A stretch of DNA of 64,000 nt from DTKD01 sp964494345 (GTDB taxonomy: Bacteria; Armatimonadota; UBA5829), in NCBI GenBank assembly GCA_964494345.1, contig CAZBSI010000009.1:1-64000 (forward strand), given 5' to 3'. Under the pieces are notes generated by a model, which had not been told where the DNA came from, did no database searches, and was given only the letters and a program-made list of their open reading frames with translations. Both the position numbers and the translations under genes were made by a program. This document shows positions 34,694-42,699 of this stretch, one piece after another (within the stretch, counting starts at the first letter, position 1; each line of letters starts with the position of its first letter).

Positions 34694-35413
34694 ATGAAGA
34701 TTGAAGTCAAAAATCTGGTCAAGACATACAAAGGCCGACGTGTTGTGAACGATGTCAGCCTGGGTATCGACACCGGCGAAATAGTCGGCCTGCTCGGCCC
34801 CAACGGCGCCGGCAAAACCACCACATTCTATATGATGGTGGGGCTGGTTCGACCCGACGACGGCAGGGTGCTGCTGGAAAACTCGGACATCACGGCTAAA
34901 CCTATGTATCAGCGCGCCAGGCTCGGACTTGGCTACCTCGCGCAGGAACCTTCGATTTTCCGCCGGCTAACGGTGGCTGAGAACTTGCTGCTTGTTCAGG
35001 AAATGAACGGAATAAGCCGTAAGGAGCGCAATGCACGCACAGATGCGCTGCTCGAAGAGTTTAATCTCACCAGGCTGCGCGACCAAAAAGGTCAGGTGCT
35101 ATCAGGCGGTGAACGACGCAGGGTAGAAATAGCACGCTCGCTGGCCACCAACCCTAAGTTTATACTCCTCGACGAGCCTTTTACAGGCGTAGACCCTATC
35201 GCGATCGGCGACATTCAGGACCTTGTCAGGCAACTCAAAAACAAGGGCATCGGCATAATCATCACCGACCACAACGTCCGCGAGACCCTCGCTATTACCG
35301 ACCGGGCCTATATTATGTCCGAAGGTGAGATCAAGACTTCCGGAGAGTCATCGGCTTTGCCGAACGACGCCATCGCGCGCAAGTTCTATCTGGGCGACAG
35401 GTTCGAGATGTGA
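34694..35413 (+). CDS. lptB: LPS export ABC transporter ATPase
   Basis: LptB powers lipopolysaccharide extraction. The 239-residue ATPase has Walker A GPNGAGKTT (35-43), the LptB-typical YLAQEPSIFRRLTV Q-loop region, the signature LSGGERRR, and Walker B FILLDEPFTGVDPIA with the switch His in ITDHNVRETL. The family hallmark ARKFYLGDRFEM at the C-terminus is present. It is followed directly by the permease gene. Confidence 0.96.
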   Translation: MKIEVKNLVKTYKGRRVVNDVSLGIDTGEIVGLLGPNGAGKTTTFYMMVGLVRPDDGRVLLENSDITAKPMYQRARLGLGYLAQEPSIFRRLTVAENLLLVQEMNGISRKERNARTDALLEEFNLTRLRDQKGQVLSGGERRRVEIARSLATNPKFILLDEPFTGVDPIAIGDIQDLVRQLKNKGIGIIITDHNVRETLAITDRAYIMSEGEIKTSGESSALPNDAIARKFYLGDRFEM

Positions 35414-35420
35414 GGCGTCT

Positions 35421-36542
35421 ATGAAGCTGGTCGACAAGCAGATATTTCGCGAACTGACGGGGCCGTTCATATTTGGGGTGGCCGCATTCTCGTCGGTGTT
35501 TTTCGCCGGGTCGGTGCTTCTTAAGCTCACGGAATGGCTGATGAACGGCATGCCGATCCTCACTGCTCTTGAGATAGTGGTCTATTCCATGCCATCTATC
35601 ATCTTCTGGACTCTACCGATGTCGACGCTGCTTGCTGTGCTGATAGGTGTCGGCAGGCTCTCCGGCGACAGCGAGGTGGTCGCTCTTTTCGCAGGCGGAA
35701 TCAGCTTTTACAGGCTGGCTGTTCCGATATTAATATTCGGAGTGATGGTCAGCGGGGTTTCGCTGCTTTTGAATGAACTTGTGGCGCCGGCGGCGGGCAA
35801 ACGAACGTTGGAGATCCAGTCGTCGATTATGAAGCACGCTGCAATCAGCGATTCGCCGTTTACCCTGGAAGACCCCACCACCAACTCAAGAATCATCGTT
35901 CAGGGTGGAATGAACAAAGATAAGGGTATACTCAACAACGTTTCCATTATTCAGTTTTATCGAAATCGACCGATGCTTATAATATACGCGGATCGTGCGC
36001 AGTGGGCTGGAATCAAGGACCCGTCTAAGCGATATCGGTGGAAGCTCTACAGCGGATATATGCAACTCATCGACCCGCGGGATCCGAGAACGTTGTCCAC
36101 TACTACCTTTGACGATACTCAGACCAGGGAAATCGAGATCAGAAAAACGCCGGGCGAGCTGGCGATGTATCAAAATCTTAAGCCAGAGCAGATGAGTTTT
36201 ACGCAGCTCAACACTATGGTGCGGAGTTTGAAGGAATATCCTGATCGTCCGTTGGATAAGATAAGGCAACTGGACGTTGAGATGTGGAACAAAATTGCTG
36301 TTCCGCTGACGAGTCTTGTCTTTGCGCTGCTTGCGGCGCCGCTCGGTATCCGGCCTCACAGGAGTTCTTCATCTGTGGGCATGGGTATGAGCATACTCAT
36401 CATATTTTTATATTGGATAGTGGGAAGATACACCTGGTCGCTGGCGGTGCAGGGGACGGTTTGGCCTGCGGTGGGCGCGTTTGCACCGTTGGCATTGGGA
36501 ATAGCGGCAGCGACTGTTCTGCTGGCACGTGCGGCAAAGTAA
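35421..36542 (+). CDS. LptF/LptG-family permease (YjgP/YjgQ)
   Basis: This is a 373-residue permease with three N-terminal and three C-terminal membrane helices and a periplasmic jellyroll in between. It has the family features VDKQIFRELTGPFIFG, the SGDSEVVALFAGG coupling helix and LPMSTLLAVLIGVGRLS. The frame is open back to 35325 inside lptB, but the ATG at 35421, 8 bp after the lptB stop, fits the family start. Only one LptF/G gene is present here where most diderms have two. It may work as a homodimer or have its partner elsewhere. Confidence 0.88.
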   Translation: MKLVDKQIFRELTGPFIFGVAAFSSVFFAGSVLLKLTEWLMNGMPILTALEIVVYSMPSIIFWTLPMSTLLAVLIGVGRLSGDSEVVALFAGGISFYRLAVPILIFGVMVSGVSLLLNELVAPAAGKRTLEIQSSIMKHAAISDSPFTLEDPTTNSRIIVQGGMNKDKGILNNVSIIQFYRNRPMLIIYADRAQWAGIKDPSKRYRWKLYSGYMQLIDPRDPRTLSTTTFDDTQTREIEIRKTPGELAMYQNLKPEQMSFTQLNTMVRSLKEYPDRPLDKIRQLDVEMWNKIAVPLTSLVFALLAAPLGIRPHRSSSSVGMGMSILIIFLYWIVGRYTWSLAVQGTVWPAVGAFAPLALGIAAATVLLARAAK

Positions 36543-36548
36543 CTTGAT

Positions 36549-37946
36549 ATGGCATATACGACGTTATTTGTAGTAGCTCTGATATTGGTGTCGGGATTCA
36601 TTGCCTACTTCGGCGATATACTTGGTCGGAGGATGGGCAAGAAACGGTTGATGCTGTTTGGTTTGCGACCGCGCTACACAGCAATCGTCATAACTACTAT
36701 CACGGGTATGATTATTTCCGCTCTTGTGCTCGGTGCGGCCCTATCCGCAAACAGCGAGTTCCGCAAGGGGTTTTTCCAATACGGTCAGATACTGAAAAAG
36801 GGACGGCTGCTGGCAAAAGAGAACACTCGCCTCGCCAGGCGCAGCGAAGAGTTGAAAGATCAAGTAGCCAGGCAGAAGTCCGAACTAGGCTCAGCTCGCA
36901 AGGATGCCGCGCTTGCAAAAAAAGAACGCGACCAGGCCAGAACAAAGGTCGATAACCTCCGCCGTGAGATCACTGTTCGCCAAAAAGAACTCAGTGAACT
37001 GCGCCGCAGGCAGGATATAGCCGAAACCGAACTCGAACAGCGCAAAGATGAGCTGAAACTGATGTTGATTCAATTGGATAACGCCAACCAGGAGTTGAGA
37101 CTTGCGCAATCGAAGTTGGCGGAGGCTCAGCAGCAGTTGATGAATACCGAGGCTCGCCTCGGAGCCACCGAAGAAAAGCTGCGAGAGACCACAGCGAAGC
37201 TGGCAGATGCGGAGGTTGGGGCTACGCTTGGTGATATCGGCACCCTTATGGCGGTGAGATTAAGGGTAGGGGAAATAGCGCTCAGGCGCGGCGACGAACT
37301 GACCAGGGGTATCATCAAATCCGACCAGACACTGTTTGCCCTTAGAGGCGACATTCAATCCCTGCTGGATCGGGCAAGCGGCAAGGCGCAATCGCGAGGC
37401 GCCAGAGTTGGCCCAAACGGCAGAGCTGTTAATTTGATTTATTGGCCTGATCCTGACAAAAGGGAGCCTGTCGACAACGAATCGGAGTGCGTCGACATCG
37501 CCATCAGGCGCATTGTGTCGACTGGTTCTGACGCGCTGGTGCAGGTTGTGTGCGCTATGAACACCCTCGAAGACGCTCAGGTTCCGGTCGAGATGAGGGT
37601 CTACCATAACCGCGAAGTTTACAAAACCGGCGATAAGATCGCTTCAATCCTCCTTAATGGAAAAGATCCCGAGGGCAAAGTGCTGCTTGAATTGAGCGAT
37701 TTTATGCAAAAGGATGTCGCTAAGACGGCGGCGTCGGCTGGGGTTGTGCCGGTGTATGGTCAGGACCCGCGCGGATTTCTGGGCGCGGACCGTCAGGCTC
37801 AGATGGAAGAGCTGCTTAAGGTTGCTGCCCGAATAAAACAGGGCAAGGCTCAAGCGAGCGTTGCTGTATATGCCGCTGAGGATATCCGCCCGGCAGATAC
37901 CATCAATTTGAGCAACGTCGAAATCCGAATCGAGAAGGCCGAATAG
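36549..37946 (+). CDS. DUF3084-like membrane coiled-coil protein
   Basis: This is a 465-residue protein with two N-terminal membrane helices (3-20 and 48-68). They flank the family motif GDILGRRMGKKRLMLFGLRP. A periplasmic coiled coil of about 145 residues (80-225) follows, and then a globular C-terminus. DUF3084 proteins are known from cyanobacteria and other Terrabacteria diderms; their role is not established. The gene begins 6 bp after the Lpt permease, so a structural role in envelope biogenesis is plausible by position. Confidence 0.8.
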   Translation: MAYTTLFVVALILVSGFIAYFGDILGRRMGKKRLMLFGLRPRYTAIVITTITGMIISALVLGAALSANSEFRKGFFQYGQILKKGRLLAKENTRLARRSEELKDQVARQKSELGSARKDAALAKKERDQARTKVDNLRREITVRQKELSELRRRQDIAETELEQRKDELKLMLIQLDNANQELRLAQSKLAEAQQQLMNTEARLGATEEKLRETTAKLADAEVGATLGDIGTLMAVRLRVGEIALRRGDELTRGIIKSDQTLFALRGDIQSLLDRASGKAQSRGARVGPNGRAVNLIYWPDPDKREPVDNESECVDIAIRRIVSTGSDALVQVVCAMNTLEDAQVPVEMRVYHNREVYKTGDKIASILLNGKDPEGKVLLELSDFMQKDVAKTAASAGVVPVYGQDPRGFLGADRQAQMEELLKVAARIKQGKAQASVAVYAAEDIRPADTINLSNVEIRIEKAE

Positions 37947-37961
37947 CATAAGGAGAACTCT

Positions 37962-38402
37962 GTGGGCAGTCTGGGTGAACCGGATGGGCAGGTTGTGTTG
38001 GCCATCGATCCGGGCAGATGCAAATGTGGCGTCGCCGTTGTAGCGAAGGCAGATGTGCCGCAGGTTCTTCATCGCGCAGTCGTCGAGACGGATTGCATCT
38101 CCGAGGTTATCTGTTCGCTTTGTTCGCGCTATGGCATTGATAAAATACTCCTCGGCGACGGCACTACCTCTGGTAATATCTCCGGATTAGCCGAACAATG
38201 CGGCCTTGAGGTTAAAATAATCGACGAGAAGCTCTCTACTGTCGAGGCGCGCAAAAAATATTTTCAACAAAATCCTCCTCGTGGCCTGCGAAGACTCATC
38301 CCTGTTTCCCTGCAAACCCCCTCTGTAGCCTATGATGACTACGTCGCGGTGATTCTCGCCGAACGGTATTTTGCCTGCACGGTTGGCGACAAGGCTAAGT
38401 AG
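37962..38402 (+). CDS. YqgF/RuvX-like RNase H-fold protein
   Basis: This is a 146-residue protein. Its fold markers are the first strand with Asp (LAIDPGRCKCGVAV), the middle acidic strand near KIIDEKLSTVEARKKYF, and the terminal acidic helix SVAYDDYVAVILAERYF. YqgF matures the 5' end of 16S rRNA, and the same fold serves in RuvC-like resolvases. The N-terminal motif is less canonical than in YqgF proper (DPGR-C-K instead of D-G-x-K-R-I-G). The start is a GTG at 37962 with AGGAGA upstream. It is the last gene of the lpt operon. Confidence 0.75.
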   Translation: MGSLGEPDGQVVLAIDPGRCKCGVAVVAKADVPQVLHRAVVETDCISEVICSLCSRYGIDKILLGDGTTSGNISGLAEQCGLEVKIIDEKLSTVEARKKYFQQNPPRGLRRLIPVSLQTPSVAYDDYVAVILAERYFACTVGDKAK

Positions 38403-38653
38403 CAGGCATGCTGTTAGAGCCTAATCCGTGACTATCAGCCCACCTCTTGTCGAAATACTCATAATAATTGCACCGTTTGCCCGCCTCAGGCGTTTAGCCA
38501 CACCCCATGCAAGGGAACTTTATTGATTAAGTAGAGCATGGCTGCAGGCTACAATTGCCGGCTGGGGGTTCTGTTGAAGTGGTTTTATATGCCGATAATC
38601 AGAATAATATAGCTCGGCTGGTAATAATACCTGGAATAATCCGTCTGGAGGTA
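38403..38653. other. Gene-free stretch before the porin promoter
   Basis: No reading frame with an SD, no family A-C repeat and no clear hairpin with T run was found in these 250 bp. Confidence 0.5.
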
Positions 38654-38682
38654 TTGACACGGAATTACGGCTGTGCTAAACT
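38654..38682 (+). promoter_or_regulatory. Strong promoter of the SLH porin
   Basis: TTGACA (38654-38659) and TAAACT (38677-38682) are 17 bp apart. The predicted start near 38689 leaves a leader of about 210 nt, unusually long for this window. Confidence 0.8.
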
Positions 38683-38725
38683 TCCGTGACTAAGCAGGCT
38701 ATCACACTGATGGCGGCGCGGGCAA

Positions 38726-38738
38726 GAAAGGAGGTGCA
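38726..38738 (+). promoter_or_regulatory. STAB-SD-like element / leader peptide SD
   Basis: GAAAGGAGGTGCA is identical to the leader element at 16254-16242 (minus). It could recruit 30S subunits to stabilise the transcript, or serve the nine-codon frame at 38742. Confidence 0.55.
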
Positions 38739-38741
38739 TCC

Positions 38742-38771
38742 TTGAGAACGCTCGTGAGTGCTGCTCCGTGA
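38742..38771 (+). CDS. Putative leader peptide (9 codons)
   Basis: TTG AGA ACG CTC GTG AGT GCT GCT CCG TGA encodes MRTLVSAAP, with AAGGAGGTG six bases upstream, in the 5' leader of the porin. A second short frame (ATG at 38710, 11 codons) ends on the same TTGA but has no SD. Whether it is translated is unproven; a role in leader folding is an inference. Confidence 0.4.
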   Translation: MRTLVSAAP

Positions 38772-38860
38772 TGGCATAGGCAGGTTGATAACTGCTTAAC
38801 ACGAGGGTCGAAGGTTCAGGTAACAAGGTGACTGATCGTATAGACCTGGTGTGTGCAGAT

Positions 38861-38895
38861 ATCCTCCTGTCGGTTTCCTAACATTCAAGGAGGAT
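38861..38895 (+). promoter_or_regulatory. Shine-Dalgarno-sequestering hairpin of the porin mRNA
   Basis: ATCCTCCT (38861-38868) is perfectly complementary to AGGAGGAT (38888-38895), which is the porin's Shine-Dalgarno sequence four bases before its ATG. The loop is 19 nt. The upstream AGGAGGT (38730-38736) could compete for the same ATCCTCCT strand. Confidence 0.6.
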
Positions 38896-38899
38896 GAAC

Positions 38900-40768
38900 A
38901 TGAGAAAGACAGCATATCTGTTGATCGTTGTTTTCGCTCTGCTCGCAGCTCCGGCTTTCGCGCAGGGTCCTTTCAACGACGTGCCCACCGATCACTGGGC
39001 ATACGACGCAGTTAACCAACTGCAGAAAGACGGGATCGTCATTGGCTATCCCGATGGTACTTTCGGTGGACGACGTGCGATGAGCCGCTACGAGTTCGCT
39101 ACGGCTATCGCGAGACTTCTGCCTCTTATCAGCGAGGCTGATCTCAGCAACTACGTCACCAAGCCTGAACTTCAGCAGGCTATCGCCGGAATCAAGACCA
39201 CCGAGGCTCAGGACCTCAGCAACCTCGCTACCAAGGCCGACGTTGATGCCATCAAGAAACTCGTCGACGAGTTCCGCGATGAGCTCGCCGCGCTGGGCGT
39301 TGATGTTGATGCTCTGAAGAGAGACGTTGCGGCGCTGTGCGCTCGCGTTGACGCTCTCGAAGCCGAGCAGAACAGAGTTCGCTTCACCGGAGACGTTAAC
39401 GTCTTCGCAATCGCGACCTCTTCTAAGACCGGCGTCGCTATCGACCAGGACCAGAGAGTGCTGGGCGTTGGCAACGACAATACGCTGATCCGAAACATCG
39501 GAGTCATCAAGGACTTCGACCTGAACGTTACCGGCCGAGTCAGCAAGTCGACGACTGCGGTTGCCACCATCAACTATGGTGACTACCTCAACTACCTCGG
39601 CTATGTGGATTCCTACGTTGACGGAATGCGCGACACGGCACCGGGAGACTCGTTCTTCCCGTACTATCTCTACATCAACACCGGCTTGAGCAAGGGCGCT
39701 CTCACTGTTGGTCGATTCCCGATCCAGTGGACTCCTTACACCCTCAAGAAGGTTGATGTCGATACTTACACCAGCATCTTGAAGACCGACGATGGCAACT
39801 ATCCTGTCGACGGTATCAAACTCGCCTACAACTTCGGCGGCGTTGACCTTACACTCTTCGCAGCGAAGAACGACGAGAATATGTACCTCTGGAACGGTCT
39901 TTCCGGACAGATCACTCCGTTTGAGACGGCTTACGGAACTCACGACCTCGGTGGTGAGGCTGTCGGTGGTCTTGATGGTCGGATCACCCAGAGCGCTGGT
40001 GTTCGCGCGACATTGGGTACACCGTGGAAGGGTATCCTCGGACTTACCTACTACCAGGCTTGGTCTAAAGCCCTGTGGTTCGACCTGGCAGACTACGATC
40101 AGGCTCGAGTCTACGGCGCTGACCTCAACATTCCGTTCGGTAACTTCGGATTTGTTGGAAGCTGGACCAAGAGTGACACTCTGGCCGATGATCAGGTTGC
40201 TGGTATCGGTGACATCACCAAGAACAACCAGGCTTGGGACACCAAGTTGACCGGTTCGTTCGGTAAGCTCGGCGTTGGCGCTGGTTACAAGCACATCGGC
40301 AGGAACTTTGCTGCTGCTGGCGCTTGGGACAAGATCGGCCGCTGGACCAACCCGTCTGACGTCAAGGGCCCGTATGTGGACATTTCTCTGCCGATCGCTC
40401 GGAAGCTGAAAGTCGCCCTCAACGGTGAGTTTCTCAAGATGATCGACGACGTTGCAGGCTTTGCTCCTGGCTTTGGTTTCAAGAACGACAAGATCACCAA
40501 GGCTGAAGCTGGTGTGCAGTGGGGTATGTCCGCTGCTAACTCCCTCGTGCTTGGTTACGAGTGGATTCGCTACAACCCTGATACTCCGGGCCTCGACAAC
40601 GGGACCGAGAGCTATATCAATCTCGGTTGGGCCCATCAGTTCTCGGACAATGCTGGCCTCAGGCTCGGCTATCAGTTCGTGAAGTGGGACGGCGGCGACA
40701 ACAGCATAATGTACGGAGACGACTACAGGGGCGGCGTTGCAGTTGCTCAGTTTGGCGTGAGCTTCTAA
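38900..40768 (+). CDS. SLH-domain outer-membrane porin (OmpM-type)
   Basis: This is a 622-residue outer-membrane beta-barrel. In order it has a signal peptide (1-21, AFA/QG), one SLH domain (24-76: FNDVPTDHWAYDAV ... GYPDGTFGG ... MSRYEFATAIARLL), a coiled coil (about 100-158) and a barrel to the terminal FGVSF. SLH binds pyruvylated or amidated cell-wall polymer and tethers the outer membrane in diderm Terrabacteria. The start is the ATG at 38900, not the in-frame ATG at 38894, because the latter lies inside the SD. A strong promoter, long leader and terminator suggest very high expression. Confidence 0.92.
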   Translation: MRKTAYLLIVVFALLAAPAFAQGPFNDVPTDHWAYDAVNQLQKDGIVIGYPDGTFGGRRAMSRYEFATAIARLLPLISEADLSNYVTKPELQQAIAGIKTTEAQDLSNLATKADVDAIKKLVDEFRDELAALGVDVDALKRDVAALCARVDALEAEQNRVRFTGDVNVFAIATSSKTGVAIDQDQRVLGVGNDNTLIRNIGVIKDFDLNVTGRVSKSTTAVATINYGDYLNYLGYVDSYVDGMRDTAPGDSFFPYYLYINTGLSKGALTVGRFPIQWTPYTLKKVDVDTYTSILKTDDGNYPVDGIKLAYNFGGVDLTLFAAKNDENMYLWNGLSGQITPFETAYGTHDLGGEAVGGLDGRITQSAGVRATLGTPWKGILGLTYYQAWSKALWFDLADYDQARVYGADLNIPFGNFGFVGSWTKSDTLADDQVAGIGDITKNNQAWDTKLTGSFGKLGVGAGYKHIGRNFAAAGAWDKIGRWTNPSDVKGPYVDISLPIARKLKVALNGEFLKMIDDVAGFAPGFGFKNDKITKAEAGVQWGMSAANSLVLGYEWIRYNPDTPGLDNGTESYINLGWAHQFSDNAGLRLGYQFVKWDGGDNSIMYGDDYRGGVAVAQFGVSF

Positions 40769-40789
40769 GCTCTTTTCCGTATGCAATAC

Positions 40790-40819
40790 AAAGCCCTCGG
40801 AGCAATCCGGGGGCTTTTT
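40790..40819 (+). terminator. Terminator of the SLH porin
   Basis: AAAGCCCTCGG and CCGGGGGCTTT form an 11-bp stem (one G-U) with loop AGCAAT and a T5 run. Confidence 0.9.
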
Positions 40820-40937
40820 AACATGCGGCACACAGGAAGGAATTATCGAGCTCGCGGCCTAACAGACACAAAATGCTTAAATTGTAGAATTGGAAATGAG
40901 TTCCGGCCAAACAATCAAATTAACCTGAGGTGACAAA

Positions 40938-41588
40938 ATGAAACGCAGCGTTATGATTGCACTGTTTTTGACTCTGGTAATCGGCATTTCGGTCAGCGCG
41001 GCGGATATTAATCCTCCGCCTGCTATTTTCATGCCTTGGGGTGGAAAACTTGTCACTGAAGTCAATGTCAGCGACGATGATGTGTTGGGAATCGTCAAAC
41101 AAGCCATTCCCGCGTTGTCCGATGTGATCAAAGATATAAACCAGTCTGCTGACCCGCGGAAAGCCGATTTTTTGAGCGGGATCATAGCGGCAGCAGGAGA
41201 GGCTGACCTGCAGAGCTTGTCAAGCGCCATCGAGGGTATCACCAATGTCAGAGTCGTGGTGATGAAATATTCGCGCAAAATACCGGTGGAGGCATTTATC
41301 GATGAATTTTCGAAAGGTGTCGCCAAGTCGGGCCCATTTAAAAGAGTGTTGATGGATATTGCTCATGTGCCTGAGGCGGCTGCGGCCTATATGCTTCCCG
41401 ATAACGCCGGCTTTATTGGATTTGTCTACCTGCCCGAAGAGCGCACCGCATACGCGACGAGGGTAGTCGGCGGAATAAACATCGAGGAAATGATCAAATT
41501 CGCAGGCAGTGTAACTAAAGTCGTTATCTCTCATTCGCAGACACCCAACGAGGCTGAGGACTCAGGCGAGGAACCAGAACAAGAATAA
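40938..41588 (+). CDS. Secreted hypothetical protein, 216 aa
   Basis: A signal peptide (1-22, ending SVSAAD) is followed by a mature protein with a VMKYSRKIPVEAFIDEFSKG helix and an acidic C-terminus (EDSGEEPEQE). The centre (LSSAIEGITNVRVVVMKY) may be a small alpha/beta fold. TGAGGTGA precedes the ATG by 5-10 bases. I do not recognise the family. It is a single gene between the porin terminator and the polyol dehydrogenase. Confidence 0.65.
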   Translation: MKRSVMIALFLTLVIGISVSAADINPPPAIFMPWGGKLVTEVNVSDDDVLGIVKQAIPALSDVIKDINQSADPRKADFLSGIIAAAGEADLQSLSSAIEGITNVRVVVMKYSRKIPVEAFIDEFSKGVAKSGPFKRVLMDIAHVPEAAAAYMLPDNAGFIGFVYLPEERTAYATRVVGGINIEEMIKFAGSVTKVVISHSQTPNEAEDSGEEPEQE

Positions 41589-41646
41589 CTTTCGCCCGGC
41601 CGTCATTTGCGCTACAATAAGCTCAGATGAAGGAGGGACTAACATT

Positions 41647-42681
41647 ATGCGTGTTTTACGTTTGCATGGCCCAAAGGACCTTCGAATGCACGAAGAGCCT
41701 ATGCCCCAGCCCGGAGCCGGAGAAGTCAGGCTGAGAGTTACATCTGTCGGGGTATGCGCATCGGATTTGCACTATTATCGCGACGCTCGTATAGGCACAA
41801 CGGTCATTAAGGAGCCGTTGGTCATCGGACATGAGGCGGCAGGTGTGGTTGACGCTGTTGGCGCAGGGGTTACGAGCCACAAAATCGGCGACCGGGTCGC
41901 TATTGAGCCTACTAACGCCTGCGGAGAGTGTGTTTTCTGCAGGGAAGGACACTACAACGTCTGCCCGAACGTGGAGTTTTTCGGCACGCCGCCTCAGGAC
42001 GGCTGCTTTAGGGAATATCTGAACTGGCCGGCTAAGCTGGCTATGAAAATACCGGATACTATGTCCGATGATGAGGCGGCTATTATCGAACCTCTCGCGG
42101 TCGGTGTGCATGCAGTCAGATTGGCTAACCTTGCCGGCGGGGAGACGGTTGGGGTGCTTGGCGCAGGGGCTATCGGCTTGTCTGTGTTGCAGGCCGCGAA
42201 GGCTATGGGCGCCGGGCGCGTTATAGTCAGCGAACCGGTGAAGGCCAGAAGAGAACTCGCCGTAAAGCTCGGCGCATCTGCGGTAATCGACCCATTGGCT
42301 TGCGACGCGGCGAATGAGTTCTGTAAACAGACTGGCGATCTCGGCCCGGATGTAGTCTTCGAGTGCATTGGCGAGGACGGCGCTTCTATGCAGGCCGCAA
42401 AAATCGTGCGAATTCTCGGCAAGGTCGTCATTGTGGGCATCCCGGACAATGATCTCTATACTTTTGCAGCATCCTCAACCAGGCGTAAGGAATTGACCGT
42501 TATCTTCTGTCGTCGCAGCAACGAGGCCGCCGAGGACGCTATAAAGTGGGTTGCTGAGGGCAAAATGGATGCCAGGTCGATGGCGACGCATCGATTCACT
42601 CTCGAAGAGACCGCCAGGGCGATGGAACTCGCGACCGCAAAAAAGGATGGTGTGGTCAGAGCTATTATCGCCGTCAGTTGA
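41647..42681 (+). CDS. Zinc-dependent polyol/sorbitol dehydrogenase (MDR family)
   Basis: This NAD(P)-dependent medium-chain dehydrogenase would oxidise a polyol to a ketose. Catalytic zinc ligands Cys37, His62, Glu63 and the Glu148 region are visible, as are all four structural-zinc cysteines (92, 95, 98, 106). The Rossmann motif is GAGAIG (172-177). The 344-residue length is typical of sorbitol/xylitol/L-iditol dehydrogenases. AAGGAGGG precedes the ATG. Its neighbours, a ribulokinase and a sugar importer, suggest pentose or polyol catabolism; the exact substrate is open. Confidence 0.85.
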   Translation: MRVLRLHGPKDLRMHEEPMPQPGAGEVRLRVTSVGVCASDLHYYRDARIGTTVIKEPLVIGHEAAGVVDAVGAGVTSHKIGDRVAIEPTNACGECVFCREGHYNVCPNVEFFGTPPQDGCFREYLNWPAKLAMKIPDTMSDDEAAIIEPLAVGVHAVRLANLAGGETVGVLGAGAIGLSVLQAAKAMGAGRVIVSEPVKARRELAVKLGASAVIDPLACDAANEFCKQTGDLGPDVVFECIGEDGASMQAAKIVRILGKVVIVGIPDNDLYTFAASSTRRKELTVIFCRRSNEAAEDAIKWVAEGKMDARSMATHRFTLEETARAMELATAKKDGVVRAIIAVS

Positions 42682-42699
42682 GGTTATTGCGGTTAAATT

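Noticed and set aside
38710..38745. 11-codon frame starting ATG at 38710 in the porin leader
   Set aside because: No Shine-Dalgarno sequence precedes it; the overlapping TTG frame with a strong SD is the better leader-peptide candidate.
38885..40831. 648-codon minus-strand open frame opposite the SLH porin
   Set aside because: It mirrors a highly expressed, codon-biased gene, has valine- and leucine-rich content without domains, and no promoter or SD of its own; the plus-strand gene has signal peptide, SLH and terminator.
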